A stretch of DNA of 64,000 nt from Cyclobacterium jeungdonense (GTDB lineage Bacteria > Bacteroidota > Bacteroidia > Cytophagales > Cyclobacteriaceae): NCBI RefSeq assembly GCF_010994275.1, contig NZ_WMCD01000007.1, forward strand, positions 62,001-126,000. The letters are read 5' to 3'. Below, piece by piece: positions 26,001 to 34,694 of the stretch (position 1 is the first letter of the stretch; every line of letters begins with the position of its first letter). Both the position numbers and the translations under genes were made by a program. Under the pieces are notes generated by a model that did not search any database, was not told the origin of the DNA, and saw only the letters and a program-made list of their open reading frames with translations.

Positions 26001-26569
26001 TGAATACCGAGACTGGATTCCAGATCACCCCACTTCCAAACGAAGCCCAGCTTGCTCCCGTGTACGGAGCTTTGGCGGAGGATTTCAATGGAGACGGACG
26101 AACGGACCTTTTTCTGACGGGAAACAATTTCTCTGGCGAAGCAATCAATGGCCCCTACGATGCGTCTTACGGCTTGATGCTACAGGGAGGTGACGCTGGT
26201 ACATTTATAGTACCAGAACAGAATCCCTGGCTATCCGGGGATCAACGTGGTTTAACCCATGCCACCCTGCAGAACAGCGGTCAAACGCTGGCGGTTGCTC
26301 TGAAGAATAACCAAGCTATGGAATGGCTTAACCTCTTTCCCGTTACGCCTGCTCATTTTTCACCACCCGAGGTAGAAAACACAGCTTTTGTAGAGCTTCA
26401 TTACCGATCCGGAAAAGTCCGAAAAAAAGAATTCTATTGGGGAGCTGGATACCTGACCCAGCAACCCAATAGAATCATTTTTGAAAAAGATTTACTTCGT
26501 ATTGACTATTTTGATTTAGACGGAAACCAGTTGGATTCCTATCCCATTCAATCCAATTTGGAAAAATAG
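23072..26569 (+). CDS. VCBS/FG-GAP repeat lipoprotein with ASPIC/UnbV domain
   Basis: The protein is 1165 residues with a lipoprotein signal (lipobox SAC, Cys about 21). It carries at least a dozen calcium-loop repeats of the D-x-N/D-x-DG-x-x-D type in two blocks, for example DFNGDGLDD, DFDRDGDLD and DLDGDGALD in the first half and DLNGDGRED, DADGDGDQD and DFDKDGDVD in the second. Between them (about 500-590) is an ASPIC/UnbV domain with IGAKVYLW, YQSSVSETIHFGLG and DSLLVVWPDG. Such proteins are encoded next to SusC/D systems in Bacteroidota and are presumed cell-surface glycan-binding propellers related to CRTAC1. Its 3' end overlaps the convergent lipoprotein gene by 22 bp. Confidence 0.9.
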   Translation: MKLPLASTIPAIIALFFWSACQEPALLSKIPSDKSGIDFQNTLLEDEFMNILTFEYFYNGAGVAVADFNGDGLDDLFFTSNMGNSEIYINTGDFTFENITARSGIATHGKWATGVSIIDINQDGHRDIYICFSGPYGAPQRANELYINQGDLTFIEMAASYGLADKGFSTQAAFFDFDRDGDLDLYLLNNMTDETGPNIIRPKRIHGEMLNTDKLYRNNGDQTFTDISTEAGITIEGYGLGVAITDINQDSWPDIYVSNDYLSNDLLYLNQQDGTFENVAGKVFPHTSYSAMGNDIADFNNDGLPDIISVDMLPPDSYRQKLMFGKTGNDRYLSELKSGYEPQLMRNTLQLNRGKSGENLPLFSDIAYMAGVSATDWSWAPLWMDLDNDGWKDLLITNGYPRDITNRDFVDYRSGFSRLNSRQVSEALKNLEGAHIPNFVFRNQKDLTFKDVSRDWGIDLPSYSSGAAFADLDGDGALDLIINNTYATASVYKNNSRKQKAHYLQVELKGKFPNLQAIGAKVYLWTDSIQQFHEHYLSRGYQSSVSETIHFGLGNSDKIDSLLVVWPDGESSRFRDISADQTLEINQNSSGERVAGKKSDASEIKEKTAPDPPLFTHAEKYYADFNLQPLLPHKHSQLGPGAAVGDLNGDGREDLFFSGAHGQSGQLFIQNSDGSFTMESLPDEDADYEDMGALFFDADGDGDQDLYVVSGGNEFQPESTYYQDRLYLNSGNGNLIRSEDALPENRVSGSCVIAGDFDKDGDVDLFIGGRLAPNEYPLHGTSQLLMNEGGKFSNVIQEVAPELGTIGMVTAALWSDYNNDGWPDLWVVGEWMEITLFENQEGKLVLKEGLPGLAGSSGWWNSIIGADLNRDGRTDYVLGNLGLNSRYRTCKEAPLQIHWADFDTNGSMEAIISHVRDGKRVPLHPRDDLFQQIPSLKKRYPRYQDYALADMASLIGSTNEKAPSHLSAEQFASVILMNTETGFQITPLPNEAQLAPVYGALAEDFNGDGRTDLFLTGNNFSGEAINGPYDASYGLMLQGGDAGTFIVPEQNPWLSGDQRGLTHATLQNSGQTLAVALKNNQAMEWLNLFPVTPAHFSPPEVENTAFVELHYRSGKVRKKEFYWGAGYLTQQPNRIIFEKDLLRIDYFDLDGNQLDSYPIQSNLEK

Positions 26570-26949
26570 CGTACCTCGAACCGGTTTTGATTGTTCCCTT
26601 TAAACAGGGGCTGCTTCTCTGCCCTTAGCACCAGTTGATCACCGTCCACAAGTAGGATTTCATAGGTATTGATCAGCACTCCTTCCTCATCAAAATAGCT
26701 TAGCTGGCTATCCTTGATTTCATAATCATTGGAAAGGATACTGTTCTGGGCAATCGTCCTTGTTTCGCCAGATGGAAGAAATTCATACACCTCCTCCTGA
26801 TGCCAGCCCCCACTGCTAAAGCCAAACTGATTGTAGTGGTAATAAGCGGAATCTAATTTCCATTTCCCCAGCAATTGTTGCTCCGTGGTACGTCTGCAAG
26901 CACCAAGCATCGCTGCGCAAAAGAGTAGGAAAATTGTGATTTTCTTCAT
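26548..26949 (-). CDS. Small lipocalin-like lipoprotein of locus A
   Basis: The protein is 133 residues with signal peptide and lipobox (LGAC, Cys 18). The mature part, beginning TTEQQLLGKWKLDSAYY, with VYEFLPSGETRTI and YEILLVDGDQLVLRA, has the strand pattern of lipocalin-like proteins that start with LxGKW. It is translationally coupled to susD (TAATG, one-base overlap) and is the last gene of the SusC-SusD operon. Its 3' end overlaps the plus-strand VCBS gene. A role as an accessory surface lipoprotein of the locus is inferred from position only. Confidence 0.7.
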   Translation of the reverse strand: MKKITIFLLFCAAMLGACRRTTEQQLLGKWKLDSAYYHYNQFGFSSGGWHQEEVYEFLPSGETRTIAQNSILSNDYEIKDSQLSYFDEEGVLINTYEILLVDGDQLVLRAEKQPLFKGNNQNRFEVRYFSKLD

Positions 26950-28382
26950 TAATACCCCGGGTTTTGAGATAAAACACCGTTGCTAAGATCAATTTCTCTT
27001 TGGGGAATGGCAAACAGGTAGTGCTTGGGTCTTTCAAACGTTCTGGGGGGTTTCAGCGGCCCCAGGTCCTTTTGGTAAAGCGCCACAATGTCTACCAGTC
27101 CCGCTTTATCCCAGCGAATCAGGTCCTGGTGCCGTTGATTTTCACCAGCCAGCTCCACCCTTCTTTCGTGGATAAGGTCTTCCATGGTAGCATCGGTCAA
27201 TGGAGCTCTTCCGGACCGTTCGCGAACCGCGTTGATCTCTGCATCGCCATTTTGTCCCGCCCGGATTTTTGCCTCCGCTACGATCAGGTAGACATCTGCG
27301 GTACGCAAAATGGGGCTATTGTGACTCATGTTCAGACCCCCCTGTGGCCGCCAGGAGCTGTATTTTCTGAAATGGTATCCCGTAGAGGACAAATCTTCTG
27401 TATAAGGGGTCACGCCTCTGTCGCCACCTAAATCCACCATGTCTCCCGGCTGATAAACGGTGTAATCCAGGCGGGGATCCCCCTCCTCAAATTCATCGAT
27501 CAAGTCCTGCACCGGTTCGTGAAAATCCCATCCTCCCCAAGGTCGCGGGGTGGTATAAATCACGTGTGTATTTTCCTGCCAGCCCTGTAAGCTTTGAATG
27601 GCAAAAAGCATCTCGGGGTTATTCTGGGTTTCCACCCTGAAATTATCGGCAAAATCTTCTGCCAGAGGATAAGGGCCATTTAACACCTGTTGCCCATATT
27701 CGATGGCTTTGGCGAAATCTTCCTGATATAAATACAATTTTGCCAGCAAACCTCGCGCCGATCCCTTATGCGGTCTGCCCAAATCGGCTGCAGCATGGGT
27801 TTCCGGCAACAACTCGGCTGCAGCTAGCAAATCTGCGGTAATTTGAGCATGCATCTCTTCCATGCTCGCTCTTTCTTTGTTGTATTCATTTGCCAGGACA
27901 TCCTCCTCTAGAATCAACGGTACGCCGCCATAAATCACCAAAAAGCGCCAGTACATAAAGCCTCTTAGAAAATGAGCTTCACCAAGGGTGCGGTTTTTCA
28001 GATTTTGATCCATGGATATGTCCGGCACATTGATCAACACGGCATTGGCCCTGGATATTACCTCGTATTTGTGCCGCCAGCTGTAAAATAACTGGGGATT
28101 TCCGGCATCAAAGGTAAAAGACTCAATGGCCTGGTCTTCCCCATGATCTCCTGCCCGGTATTGATCGTCTGAGGGGATGTCAAAGGTATGTTCCGCATGG
28201 CCGTAGAAATCTTCGACGACCAGAGGCTCGTACATGGCATTGGCTGCTGCTACGGCATCATCGCCATTTCTCCAGAATTGAGAAGAGGTGGACTGTCCGT
28301 AAGGAACCGTTTCGAGTATGTTATCGTCGCATGCTGCGAACAGCATAAAAGAAAGAAGGAGGTAAACTATCGAATTTTTCAT
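26949..28382 (-). CDS. SusD/RagB-like surface glycan-binding lipoprotein (locus A)
   Basis: The protein is 477 residues with lipobox FAAC (Cys about 18). SusD features are an N-terminal WRNGDDAVAAANAMYEPLV region, TPR-like helices (LGEAHFLRGFMYWRFLVIYGGVPLI, KGSARGLLAKLYLYQEDFAKAIEYGQQVL), ADVYLIVAEAKIRAG, VRERSGRAPL, HERRVELAGENQRHQDLIRWD, and the typical ending FAIPQREIDLSNGVLSQNPGY. It lies 8 bp after susC and overlaps the lipoprotein gene by one base. It should cap the neighbouring TonB-dependent transporter and bind oligosaccharide at the cell surface. Confidence 0.95.
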   Translation of the reverse strand: MKNSIVYLLLSFMLFAACDDNILETVPYGQSTSSQFWRNGDDAVAAANAMYEPLVVEDFYGHAEHTFDIPSDDQYRAGDHGEDQAIESFTFDAGNPQLFYSWRHKYEVISRANAVLINVPDISMDQNLKNRTLGEAHFLRGFMYWRFLVIYGGVPLILEEDVLANEYNKERASMEEMHAQITADLLAAAELLPETHAAADLGRPHKGSARGLLAKLYLYQEDFAKAIEYGQQVLNGPYPLAEDFADNFRVETQNNPEMLFAIQSLQGWQENTHVIYTTPRPWGGWDFHEPVQDLIDEFEEGDPRLDYTVYQPGDMVDLGGDRGVTPYTEDLSSTGYHFRKYSSWRPQGGLNMSHNSPILRTADVYLIVAEAKIRAGQNGDAEINAVRERSGRAPLTDATMEDLIHERRVELAGENQRHQDLIRWDKAGLVDIVALYQKDLGPLKPPRTFERPKHYLFAIPQREIDLSNGVLSQNPGY

Positions 28383-28390
28383 GGCTTCAC

Positions 28391-31300
28391 TTAAAAGGTT
28401 ATGGTAGTTCCAATCGTCCAGCTTCTGGCTTGAGGATATTGAGCAAAATCTGCATTCAACTGTAGATTTCCGTCCGTGTATCCCAATTCAGGATCCATTC
28501 CAGAGTATCCGGTCAGGATAAAAACGTTCTGACCGGTGACGTAAAACCTCGCTTTGGATACCCCTAGTCTGGAGGTAAGCATTTCAGGCAAGGTATACCC
28601 TACTACCAGGTTTTTGAGCCGGAAGAAATCACCTTTTTCTAAAAACAGATCTGAAGTACGGTGATTGAGATTGTCCCGCTTGGTCGTCATCCGTGGAATT
28701 TCGTTGCTGCTTCTCTGCCCATTCCAGCGATTCAACGTTTCAGCATACATGTTAAACGGGTATGTGGGGTCGATGCCCTGCATTCGGTCGGCATTGTAAA
28801 TATCAAAACCAGCATTGCCCAAAAAGAACAAACTAAGGTCAAAATTGCCGTATCCCAGTTCTGCATTCAATCCATACACCACCTTGGGATGCGGGTTACC
28901 AATAACTTCACGGTCACTTTCATCAATCAGACCATCATCATTCAGGTCAATAAACCGAACGTCACCTGGCTGTATCAATCCTCCGGCTCTTCGGGGATCG
29001 TTGGCAATATTGGGATCGTTTTGAATGGCCTCGTCGGTCTGGTAAATGCCGTCTGCACGCCATCCGTAAAAGCTGGCAATAGGATACCCTTCATAAGTTC
29101 GTGACAATTCCTGGCTAGACCGACCGTATAGTCGTGAACCGATAAAATTACCATCGGCCAGTTGGGTAACCTCATTTTTTATAAAGGAAGCATTTCCACT
29201 GACGGAATAAAACAACTCTCCTTTGCTTTCCCGAAATAACAATTCCACTTCCAATCCCTGGTTCCGCAGTTCCCCGATGTTTTGGTTCGGTATCTGAGCC
29301 GTGCCAATACTACCAATGGTAGGGGGAGCGATCAGCATGTCCTTGGTGTCCTTAATGAAGTAATTAAAGTTGGCCAATAAACGGTTTTCCAGAAAACCAA
29401 TATCCAGACCGAAGTTGGTCATTTGGGCAGATTCCCAGGTAATGTTCAGATTCGGGATTCGGGTTTGGGCGGCGCCCACGGTTTGGTTACCCCCAAAGGA
29501 ATACCTCCTGCCGGAGCTGATAAGCGCCAAATACTGTAAGCCCGGTACATTTTGGTTTCCGAGACTTCCCCAGCCTCCGGTAAGTTTAAGATTGGAAATA
29601 AAACCCATGTTCTGGAAGAAATCTTCCTCCGAAATCCGCCAACCAAGTGAAAAAGCTGGGAAATAACCCCATCTGTTCCCCGGTGCAAATTTGGAGGATC
29701 CGTCGCTTCTGAAGGTAGCCGTAAGCAGGTACCTTTCGTCATAATCGTAAGCTACCCGGCCAAAATAAGAGGCCAGCGCATCATAGGATTTGCCGCCTCC
29801 GATGGAGTTCAGGGTTTGCCCCACGTCTAAGAACCGTTGGTCAAAGGACTCATCGATAAAATCGAGTTTGCTGGCATTAAATCCATCTGAGTTGAAAGTT
29901 TGCGTGGTGTACCCTCCTACAAAATTCACTTTGTGCAGATCGTCAAATACCTTGTCATAGGAAACAAAATATTCAGCGAGTAAGGAATAATATTCATTAT
30001 AACTTCTAGACAAGCTATTGCGCGGACTAGCCCGGATTTGATCATTAACGATAATGTCAAAATTATAGCCATCACTAATGGCTCCCTCCAAACCAAAATT
30101 TGCTCTGAATTTCAGCCCTTCCAGTATCTCATATTCCGCCTGAATATTACCAAGCAATTTGTGGCTGGTGTTGTTATTGTCCTGCGTTTCCTGCGTAAAA
30201 ATGGGGTTGTTGATATCCCCAAATTCCCCGGAGATCTGGGAAGAACTATAGCTACCATCCGCATTGCGGACCGGCAATCCTGGATGAAACCGGATGGCAC
30301 TCCACAAAACGCCGGTTTGGGCCGATAAAGTATTGGGACTTACCTGATCTATGGACACCAATTGCAGGTTTTGGCCAATCCTAAAACGATCGCTGATCTT
30401 GTGATCGGAGTTTAAACGAAAACTAAGCCGACGAAAATTGGAATTGGTAATCATTCCCTTTTCATCAAAATAACCGCCCGATAGCATAAACGATGAATTT
30501 TTATTTCCTCCGGTCAAGGTCAGGTCCATGTTTCGGGTGCTACCCTGTCCCAGCAATTCTTCCTGCCAGTTCGTTTGTTGGGTCTGATAGGCTGGGTTTT
30601 CCCAGATGGGGTTGATGGCCAGGCCGTCATTGGTATAGCGTTCCCGCTTTAACAGTGCCAGATCAGGCGCTTCCAGTACGTCAATGGTTTTGATGGCATT
30701 GGAAACCCCGGTATAGCCGTTCAATTCAAATTTCAAGGGTTGGTCAAAGTCTCCTCTTTTGGTGGTTACGATTATCACTCCGTTGGCAGCTCGTGTTCCA
30801 TAAATGGCAGAAGCGGAAGCATCTTTCAATACCTCGATGGATTCGATGTTGTTAGGGTTTACATCGTTTAGATTCCCTCCTGGTACACCGTCTATGATTA
30901 TCAGGGGGTCTGCATTGTTCAGGGTGCCTGTTCCCCTGATCCGGATGGACCCCTGATTCCCGGGAGCTCCTCCATTTCGAACCACATTGACTCCAGCTGC
31001 TCTGCCTTGCAAGGCCTGAGCCGCACCTGAGACAGGTAAATTCTGTATATTACTGCCTTTAATTGAGGATACGGCCCCCGTAACATCCCGTTTTTCCTGA
31101 GTTCCATAGCCCACCACCAAAACCTCACTCAAAGAAGTTTCATCGGCAGCCATTTGGATGTTAAATACCGTCTGGTTACCAACCTCAATGGTTTGGGTAG
31201 TATAGCCAATAAAGGACACGACAATGCTCGCCTGATCGGGAACGGTAAGGGAGAAGTTCCCGTCAATGTCGGAAACCGTTCCGGTATTGCTTCCTGCCAC

Positions 31301-31492
31301 GGTTATCGTAGCCCCGGGCATGGGTTGCCCACTTTCGTCCAAAACAGTACCCCGAATGGTCACGTCCCATAAGTTTTCGCGGATTTCATTCGCACGCGAA
31401 ATTCCGGGAAGGAAGACTGCCAACAGGGCCAGGACCTGAAATACAAACAGGAAATTTCTCGTTACCCGTTTAATTGGTAATTTTTCGTTCAT
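28391..31492 (-). CDS. SusC/RagA TonB-dependent outer-membrane transporter (locus A)
   Basis: The protein is 1033 residues. It has a signal peptide, a carboxypeptidase-regulatory-like N-terminal extension (about 45-120; TIRGTVLDESGQPMPGATI), the SusC signature region VLVVGYGTQEKRDVTGAVSS, a plug domain (SGAAQALQGRAAGVNV and IRIRGTGTLNNADPLIIIDG, then EVLKDASASAIYGTRAANGV) and a 22-strand type barrel ending RSWTIGTTITF. The partner SusD follows after 8 bp. No ECF sigma/FecR pair is adjacent, and the N-terminal extension is not a secretin/STN type, so control by another regulator is likely. A 7-bp inverted repeat sits 40-60 bp upstream of the start. Confidence 0.95.
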   Translation of the reverse strand: MNEKLPIKRVTRNFLFVFQVLALLAVFLPGISRANEIRENLWDVTIRGTVLDESGQPMPGATITVAGSNTGTVSDIDGNFSLTVPDQASIVVSFIGYTTQTIEVGNQTVFNIQMAADETSLSEVLVVGYGTQEKRDVTGAVSSIKGSNIQNLPVSGAAQALQGRAAGVNVVRNGGAPGNQGSIRIRGTGTLNNADPLIIIDGVPGGNLNDVNPNNIESIEVLKDASASAIYGTRAANGVIIVTTKRGDFDQPLKFELNGYTGVSNAIKTIDVLEAPDLALLKRERYTNDGLAINPIWENPAYQTQQTNWQEELLGQGSTRNMDLTLTGGNKNSSFMLSGGYFDEKGMITNSNFRRLSFRLNSDHKISDRFRIGQNLQLVSIDQVSPNTLSAQTGVLWSAIRFHPGLPVRNADGSYSSSQISGEFGDINNPIFTQETQDNNNTSHKLLGNIQAEYEILEGLKFRANFGLEGAISDGYNFDIIVNDQIRASPRNSLSRSYNEYYSLLAEYFVSYDKVFDDLHKVNFVGGYTTQTFNSDGFNASKLDFIDESFDQRFLDVGQTLNSIGGGKSYDALASYFGRVAYDYDERYLLTATFRSDGSSKFAPGNRWGYFPAFSLGWRISEEDFFQNMGFISNLKLTGGWGSLGNQNVPGLQYLALISSGRRYSFGGNQTVGAAQTRIPNLNITWESAQMTNFGLDIGFLENRLLANFNYFIKDTKDMLIAPPTIGSIGTAQIPNQNIGELRNQGLEVELLFRESKGELFYSVSGNASFIKNEVTQLADGNFIGSRLYGRSSQELSRTYEGYPIASFYGWRADGIYQTDEAIQNDPNIANDPRRAGGLIQPGDVRFIDLNDDGLIDESDREVIGNPHPKVVYGLNAELGYGNFDLSLFFLGNAGFDIYNADRMQGIDPTYPFNMYAETLNRWNGQRSSNEIPRMTTKRDNLNHRTSDLFLEKGDFFRLKNLVVGYTLPEMLTSRLGVSKARFYVTGQNVFILTGYSGMDPELGYTDGNLQLNADFAQYPQARSWTIGTTITF

Positions 31493-32135
31493 GAAAGTTT
31501 TAAAATTATGTAGTAAAACAGATTAAATCTTGGATCTATTTATAATTAGATCCTGGTTTAATAGGGTAATATTCTTGTACAACGCCAGGTTTTGATTTGG
31601 GTCAATGCATTCGGTCCTTGCAACACGGCAGTTGGTTTTGCTTGCCGGTATTGGGGAGTTAATCTCTATTTCTCTAAAAAAAGTTTTATGGCACCTATAG
31701 GTACTGAAACAAATGCTATTTCAAGTTCCATATCAGCAAAAAACCACCCTTCATAAAACTTTTTATACAGCGGTAAATCAACTATTAAATTTTGGAAAAA
31801 ATAGTGATTTATTCAAATGAATATTGAAATTTAATAGTTAATTAATCAAAAATATATTTCTTGATAATTATGTTAAATTATATAACTAGGAAAACTATAG
31901 AATTTATAATTGAATAAAATTGTATGCGCCAAATCCCAGCAGACCCGGCTATGCCCGATGCCTCAACCAGAAAAATTACTTTTTATAGAATAAAAAGCCT
32001 CCTTGCTATTCGTAGCATAAAAAAAATACATGACCATCCACTTAAAAACGTTGACCAACAACCATTCCCGTTATATTGAGGCGTATTCTGTATAATTTTC
32101 TTACTTTGTATAAAACAACAAGCACTTACCCAAAA
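31493..32135. other. Divergent promoter region between susC (locus A) and sulfatase
   Basis: These 640 A+T-rich bases hold no gene. Present are the inverted repeat at 31532-31553 and a 10-bp palindrome ACCTATAGGT at 31693-31702. TTACTTTG (about 32100-32107, one mismatch to TAnnTTTG) is a weak -7 candidate for the sulfatase. A sensor gene is absent. Confidence 0.45.
31532..31553 (-). promoter_or_regulatory. Inverted repeat in the susC leader (locus A)
   Basis: GGATCTA and TAGATCC are perfect 7-bp arms separated by 8 A+T bases, about 40 bp before the susC start codon. It could be an operator or a leader hairpin. Confidence 0.5.
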
Positions 32136-33470
32136 ATGATACACCTATTCTCGATATTCCCCTTTCTTCTTTTTTTGATCGTAAACACTACCGAAGCACA
32201 AACCAACCAGGGCCCCAACATCCTGGTGATCGTCCCGGACGATCTGGGTTGGTCCGATGTGGGGTACCAGGGATCGGAAATCCTCACGCCAAACATTGAC
32301 CGCCTGGCCCGAAATGGTAAAATCCTGGAGCAGTTTTATGTGATGCCTACCTGCACACCTACCCGCGTCAGCCTGATGACAGGAAAATTCCCCAGCAGAT
32401 TTGGCGTTCTGGCCCCTGCTTATGGAGAAGTGATTGACCTGGGAGCACCCACCTTGCCTTCCCTTTTGCAGGAAGCGGGGTATTTTACAGCTATTGTAGG
32501 GAAATGGCACATGGGTTCTCCTCCTTATACCCCGTTGAAATATCGATTTGATCAATCCTACGGATATTTTGATGGCCAGATTGACCCTTATACCCACGAA
32601 TACAAAACAGAAACCGCACAAACTGACCGGAAATCCTGGCATAGAAACGATCATTACCTGGAGGAGGAAGGACACGTAACGGATCTATTAACGGCTGAAG
32701 CTGTCGCCATAATCCGCGAGCCACGTGAAAAACCCTTTTTTCTGTACCTGGCTCACCACGTACCACACTATCCCCTCGATGAGCCCAAAAAGTACCTTTC
32801 CCTTTACGACGATCGACCACAGATGCATCCGTCCCGAAAATTATTTGCTGCCAGTGTTTCTCACCTGGACGAAGGAATCGGTAAAATCCTACAGGCCCTG
32901 GAAGAAACCGGCCAACGGGAGAATACCGTGATCCTGTTTCTCAGCGATAACGGCGGTCAAAAAAGCTGGAGCAGCACCGACCAATACCGGGGAAAATATG
33001 CTGATAAACCCCACGTCGTATTGGGAAATAATTTTCCACTTAGGGGATGGAAGGGAGACTTATACGAAGGGGGAATCCGTGTTCCCGGTATCATTAACTG
33101 GGAAGGACGACTCCCTTCCGGAAAAATCAGTGTCCCTATCCACATGAGTGATTGGCTACCCACCTTGTTGGAAATTTCCGGAACCACCACTCAGGAGGCA
33201 AATCAATTGGATGGAGAGTCTGTCTGGACGTACCTGCAAAACCCACAAACAAGACCGGCAACCGCCCGTTCGTTTTACTGGAAAATAAAGGGAGCTTCTG
33301 CCGTACGACAGGGTGACTGGAAATTAGTGGTACGAGAGGATGGCCGAACGGAATTGTATCAGTTGAAAGATGATTTCCGGGAAACACAGGACCAGTCCAA
33401 ACAGCATCCAAATAAAGTTAAAAGCTTGATGACTTTGCTGGAAAGTTACCAGAAATCGGACCGGGATTAA
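32136..33470 (+). CDS. Family S1 sulfatase (locus A)
   Basis: The protein is 444 residues from the ATG at 32136 (MIHLFSIF). The in-frame start at 32076 precedes the signal peptide and is not used. The signal peptide ends near TTEAQ (22). The metal site NILVIVPDDLGWSDVG and the formylglycine motif C73-T-P-T-R, in PTCTPTRVSLMTG, are intact, as are GKWHMG, HHVPHYPL, FLSDNGG and the GWKGDLYEGGIRVPG loop. It is transcribed divergently from susC and is probably periplasmic. It needs post-translational Cys-to-formylglycine conversion; no maturase is encoded in the window. The target is a sulfate ester on a polysaccharide-derived oligomer; subfamily and position cannot be given. Confidence 0.92.
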   Translation: MIHLFSIFPFLLFLIVNTTEAQTNQGPNILVIVPDDLGWSDVGYQGSEILTPNIDRLARNGKILEQFYVMPTCTPTRVSLMTGKFPSRFGVLAPAYGEVIDLGAPTLPSLLQEAGYFTAIVGKWHMGSPPYTPLKYRFDQSYGYFDGQIDPYTHEYKTETAQTDRKSWHRNDHYLEEEGHVTDLLTAEAVAIIREPREKPFFLYLAHHVPHYPLDEPKKYLSLYDDRPQMHPSRKLFAASVSHLDEGIGKILQALEETGQRENTVILFLSDNGGQKSWSSTDQYRGKYADKPHVVLGNNFPLRGWKGDLYEGGIRVPGIINWEGRLPSGKISVPIHMSDWLPTLLEISGTTTQEANQLDGESVWTYLQNPQTRPATARSFYWKIKGASAVRQGDWKLVVREDGRTELYQLKDDFRETQDQSKQHPNKVKSLMTLLESYQKSDRD

Positions 33471-33630
33471 TTCTTTTTATTCCTAAGAAAAGAGGAAAAC
33501 AACATCTGTATCTTCCTTTAAAACTCATTTTAAATTCCGTAAGATGAGGATTTAAACTAAAAGAATCCTTAACCAAAAAAATATATAATATTATTGTTTT
33601 AAATTATAATATTTGAATAAAAATAAGTGG

Positions 33631-33638
33631 TAAATTTG
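33631..33638 (+). promoter_or_regulatory. Bacteroidota -7 promoter element for the 33681 gene
   Basis: TAAATTTG matches TAnnTTTG exactly and would give a leader of about 36 nt before the ATG at 33681. A TTTG lies upstream (about 33612) but at shorter spacing than the usual -33 box. Confidence 0.4.
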
Positions 33639-33680
33639 TCTTGTTAATAAACCTTATAATTATTATAACGAACCACAATC

Positions 33681-34361
33681 ATGAAACATTTAGCACATAT
33701 TCGCATCTATACCACCATGTTACTGGTCTTTTTGACCTTCCTGGCTGGTATCACCACCACTTCCGCGCAAAGCAATAATCCAGGACCAAAGTTTGGTATC
33801 AAGGGAGGGCTGAACCTTTCCCAGCTTTATGTAGATCAACCCAATGTTGAAGACGAAAACATGAAGGCTGGTATTCACTTTGGTGTATTTGGAAAAATTC
33901 CTATTAATAGTTTCGTTGCTGTACAGCCAGAGGTATTGTATACCAACATGGGTTCCAAAATTTCGTACGGGGGTTCCGATTTCGAAAGCGTTTTTGGAAT
34001 TGAAAGCGGAGAGATCCGGTTCAATCTGAATTACATACAGGTTCCCATCGCATTAGCGGTAAATGTGGGGCCTTTGAATATTCATGCAGGTCCATACCTT
34101 AGTTACTTACTTTCTGCCAATGTAAATAATTGGAAATCTTCTGAGTCTAGTCCAACCGAGATTCGTGAATTGGAAACAGATGACTTTAACAAGATTGATT
34201 ACGGTCTGGTAGTAGGCGTTGGATTTGATATCAAGAATGTCAACGTGGGAGCGCGATATAATTATGGTCTTAGGCAGGTCGGAAATGATGGCCTGGCCGG
34301 AAACCTAACTGACAACTCCAAAAATGGAGTGGGTCAAATCTACTTAGGTTTCGGTTTTTAA
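33681..34361 (+). CDS. Outer-membrane beta-barrel protein (PorT/OmpX-like)
   Basis: The protein is 226 residues with a signal peptide ending TTTSAQS (about 31). The mature chain alternates short amphipathic strands: FGIKGGLNLSQLY, GIHFGVFGKIPI, VAVQPEVLYTNMGSKISYG, LNYIQVPIALAVNVGPLNIHAGPYLSYLLSA, DYGLVVGVGFDI, VGARYNYGLRQVG, ending in aromatic GQIYLGFGF. This is the pattern of the outer_membrane_beta-barrel (PorT-like) family common in Bacteroidota. It is followed by a strong terminator, so it is monocistronic or ends an operon. The specific role is unknown. Confidence 0.88.
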   Translation: MKHLAHIRIYTTMLLVFLTFLAGITTTSAQSNNPGPKFGIKGGLNLSQLYVDQPNVEDENMKAGIHFGVFGKIPINSFVAVQPEVLYTNMGSKISYGGSDFESVFGIESGEIRFNLNYIQVPIALAVNVGPLNIHAGPYLSYLLSANVNNWKSSESSPTEIRELETDDFNKIDYGLVVGVGFDIKNVNVGARYNYGLRQVGNDGLAGNLTDNSKNGVGQIYLGFGF

Positions 34362-34383
34362 TTCAAATTTCTTTCTTTTCTTT

Positions 34384-34417
34384 AACCATGCTTTTCTTGG
34401 AAAGCATGGTTTTTTTT
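34384..34417 (+). terminator. Strong rho-independent terminator after the beta-barrel gene
   Basis: AACCATGCTTT pairs with AAAGCATGGTT over a short loop and is followed by eight T residues, 22 bp after the stop codon. Confidence 0.93.
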
Positions 34418-34651
34418 ATGCCTTTTTGTAACCCAACCCTGTTTAATTCATGAAAATATCAGAACTTCAAAAGCTGATTATCCAATAGAATTCCGAACGA
34501 TTCTGTCCACTCGAGCCACTTTTCTTCTAATTGATTCTTTTGGTTTCAGGAGCCCATGTGAAGGAAACCATCCAAAATGCATCCGCTGGAAATAGGAAAA
34601 ACACGAATACATGTTGTAAATTGGTTCTCAATACAGACTCGTATCCCCTGC

Positions 34652-34684
34652 AAAGGGTACGAAATTAGCTATAAGATACCCTTT
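34652..34684 (+). promoter_or_regulatory. Hairpin ten bases before the start codon of the propeller gene
   Basis: AAAGGGTA and TACCCTTT are perfect 8-bp arms around a 17-nt loop. The position just before the ATG at 34695 suggests control of translation or early termination; the tail has only a short T run. The rest of 34418-34651 shows nothing recognisable. Confidence 0.4.
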
Positions 34685-34694
34685 TTCGATTTCC

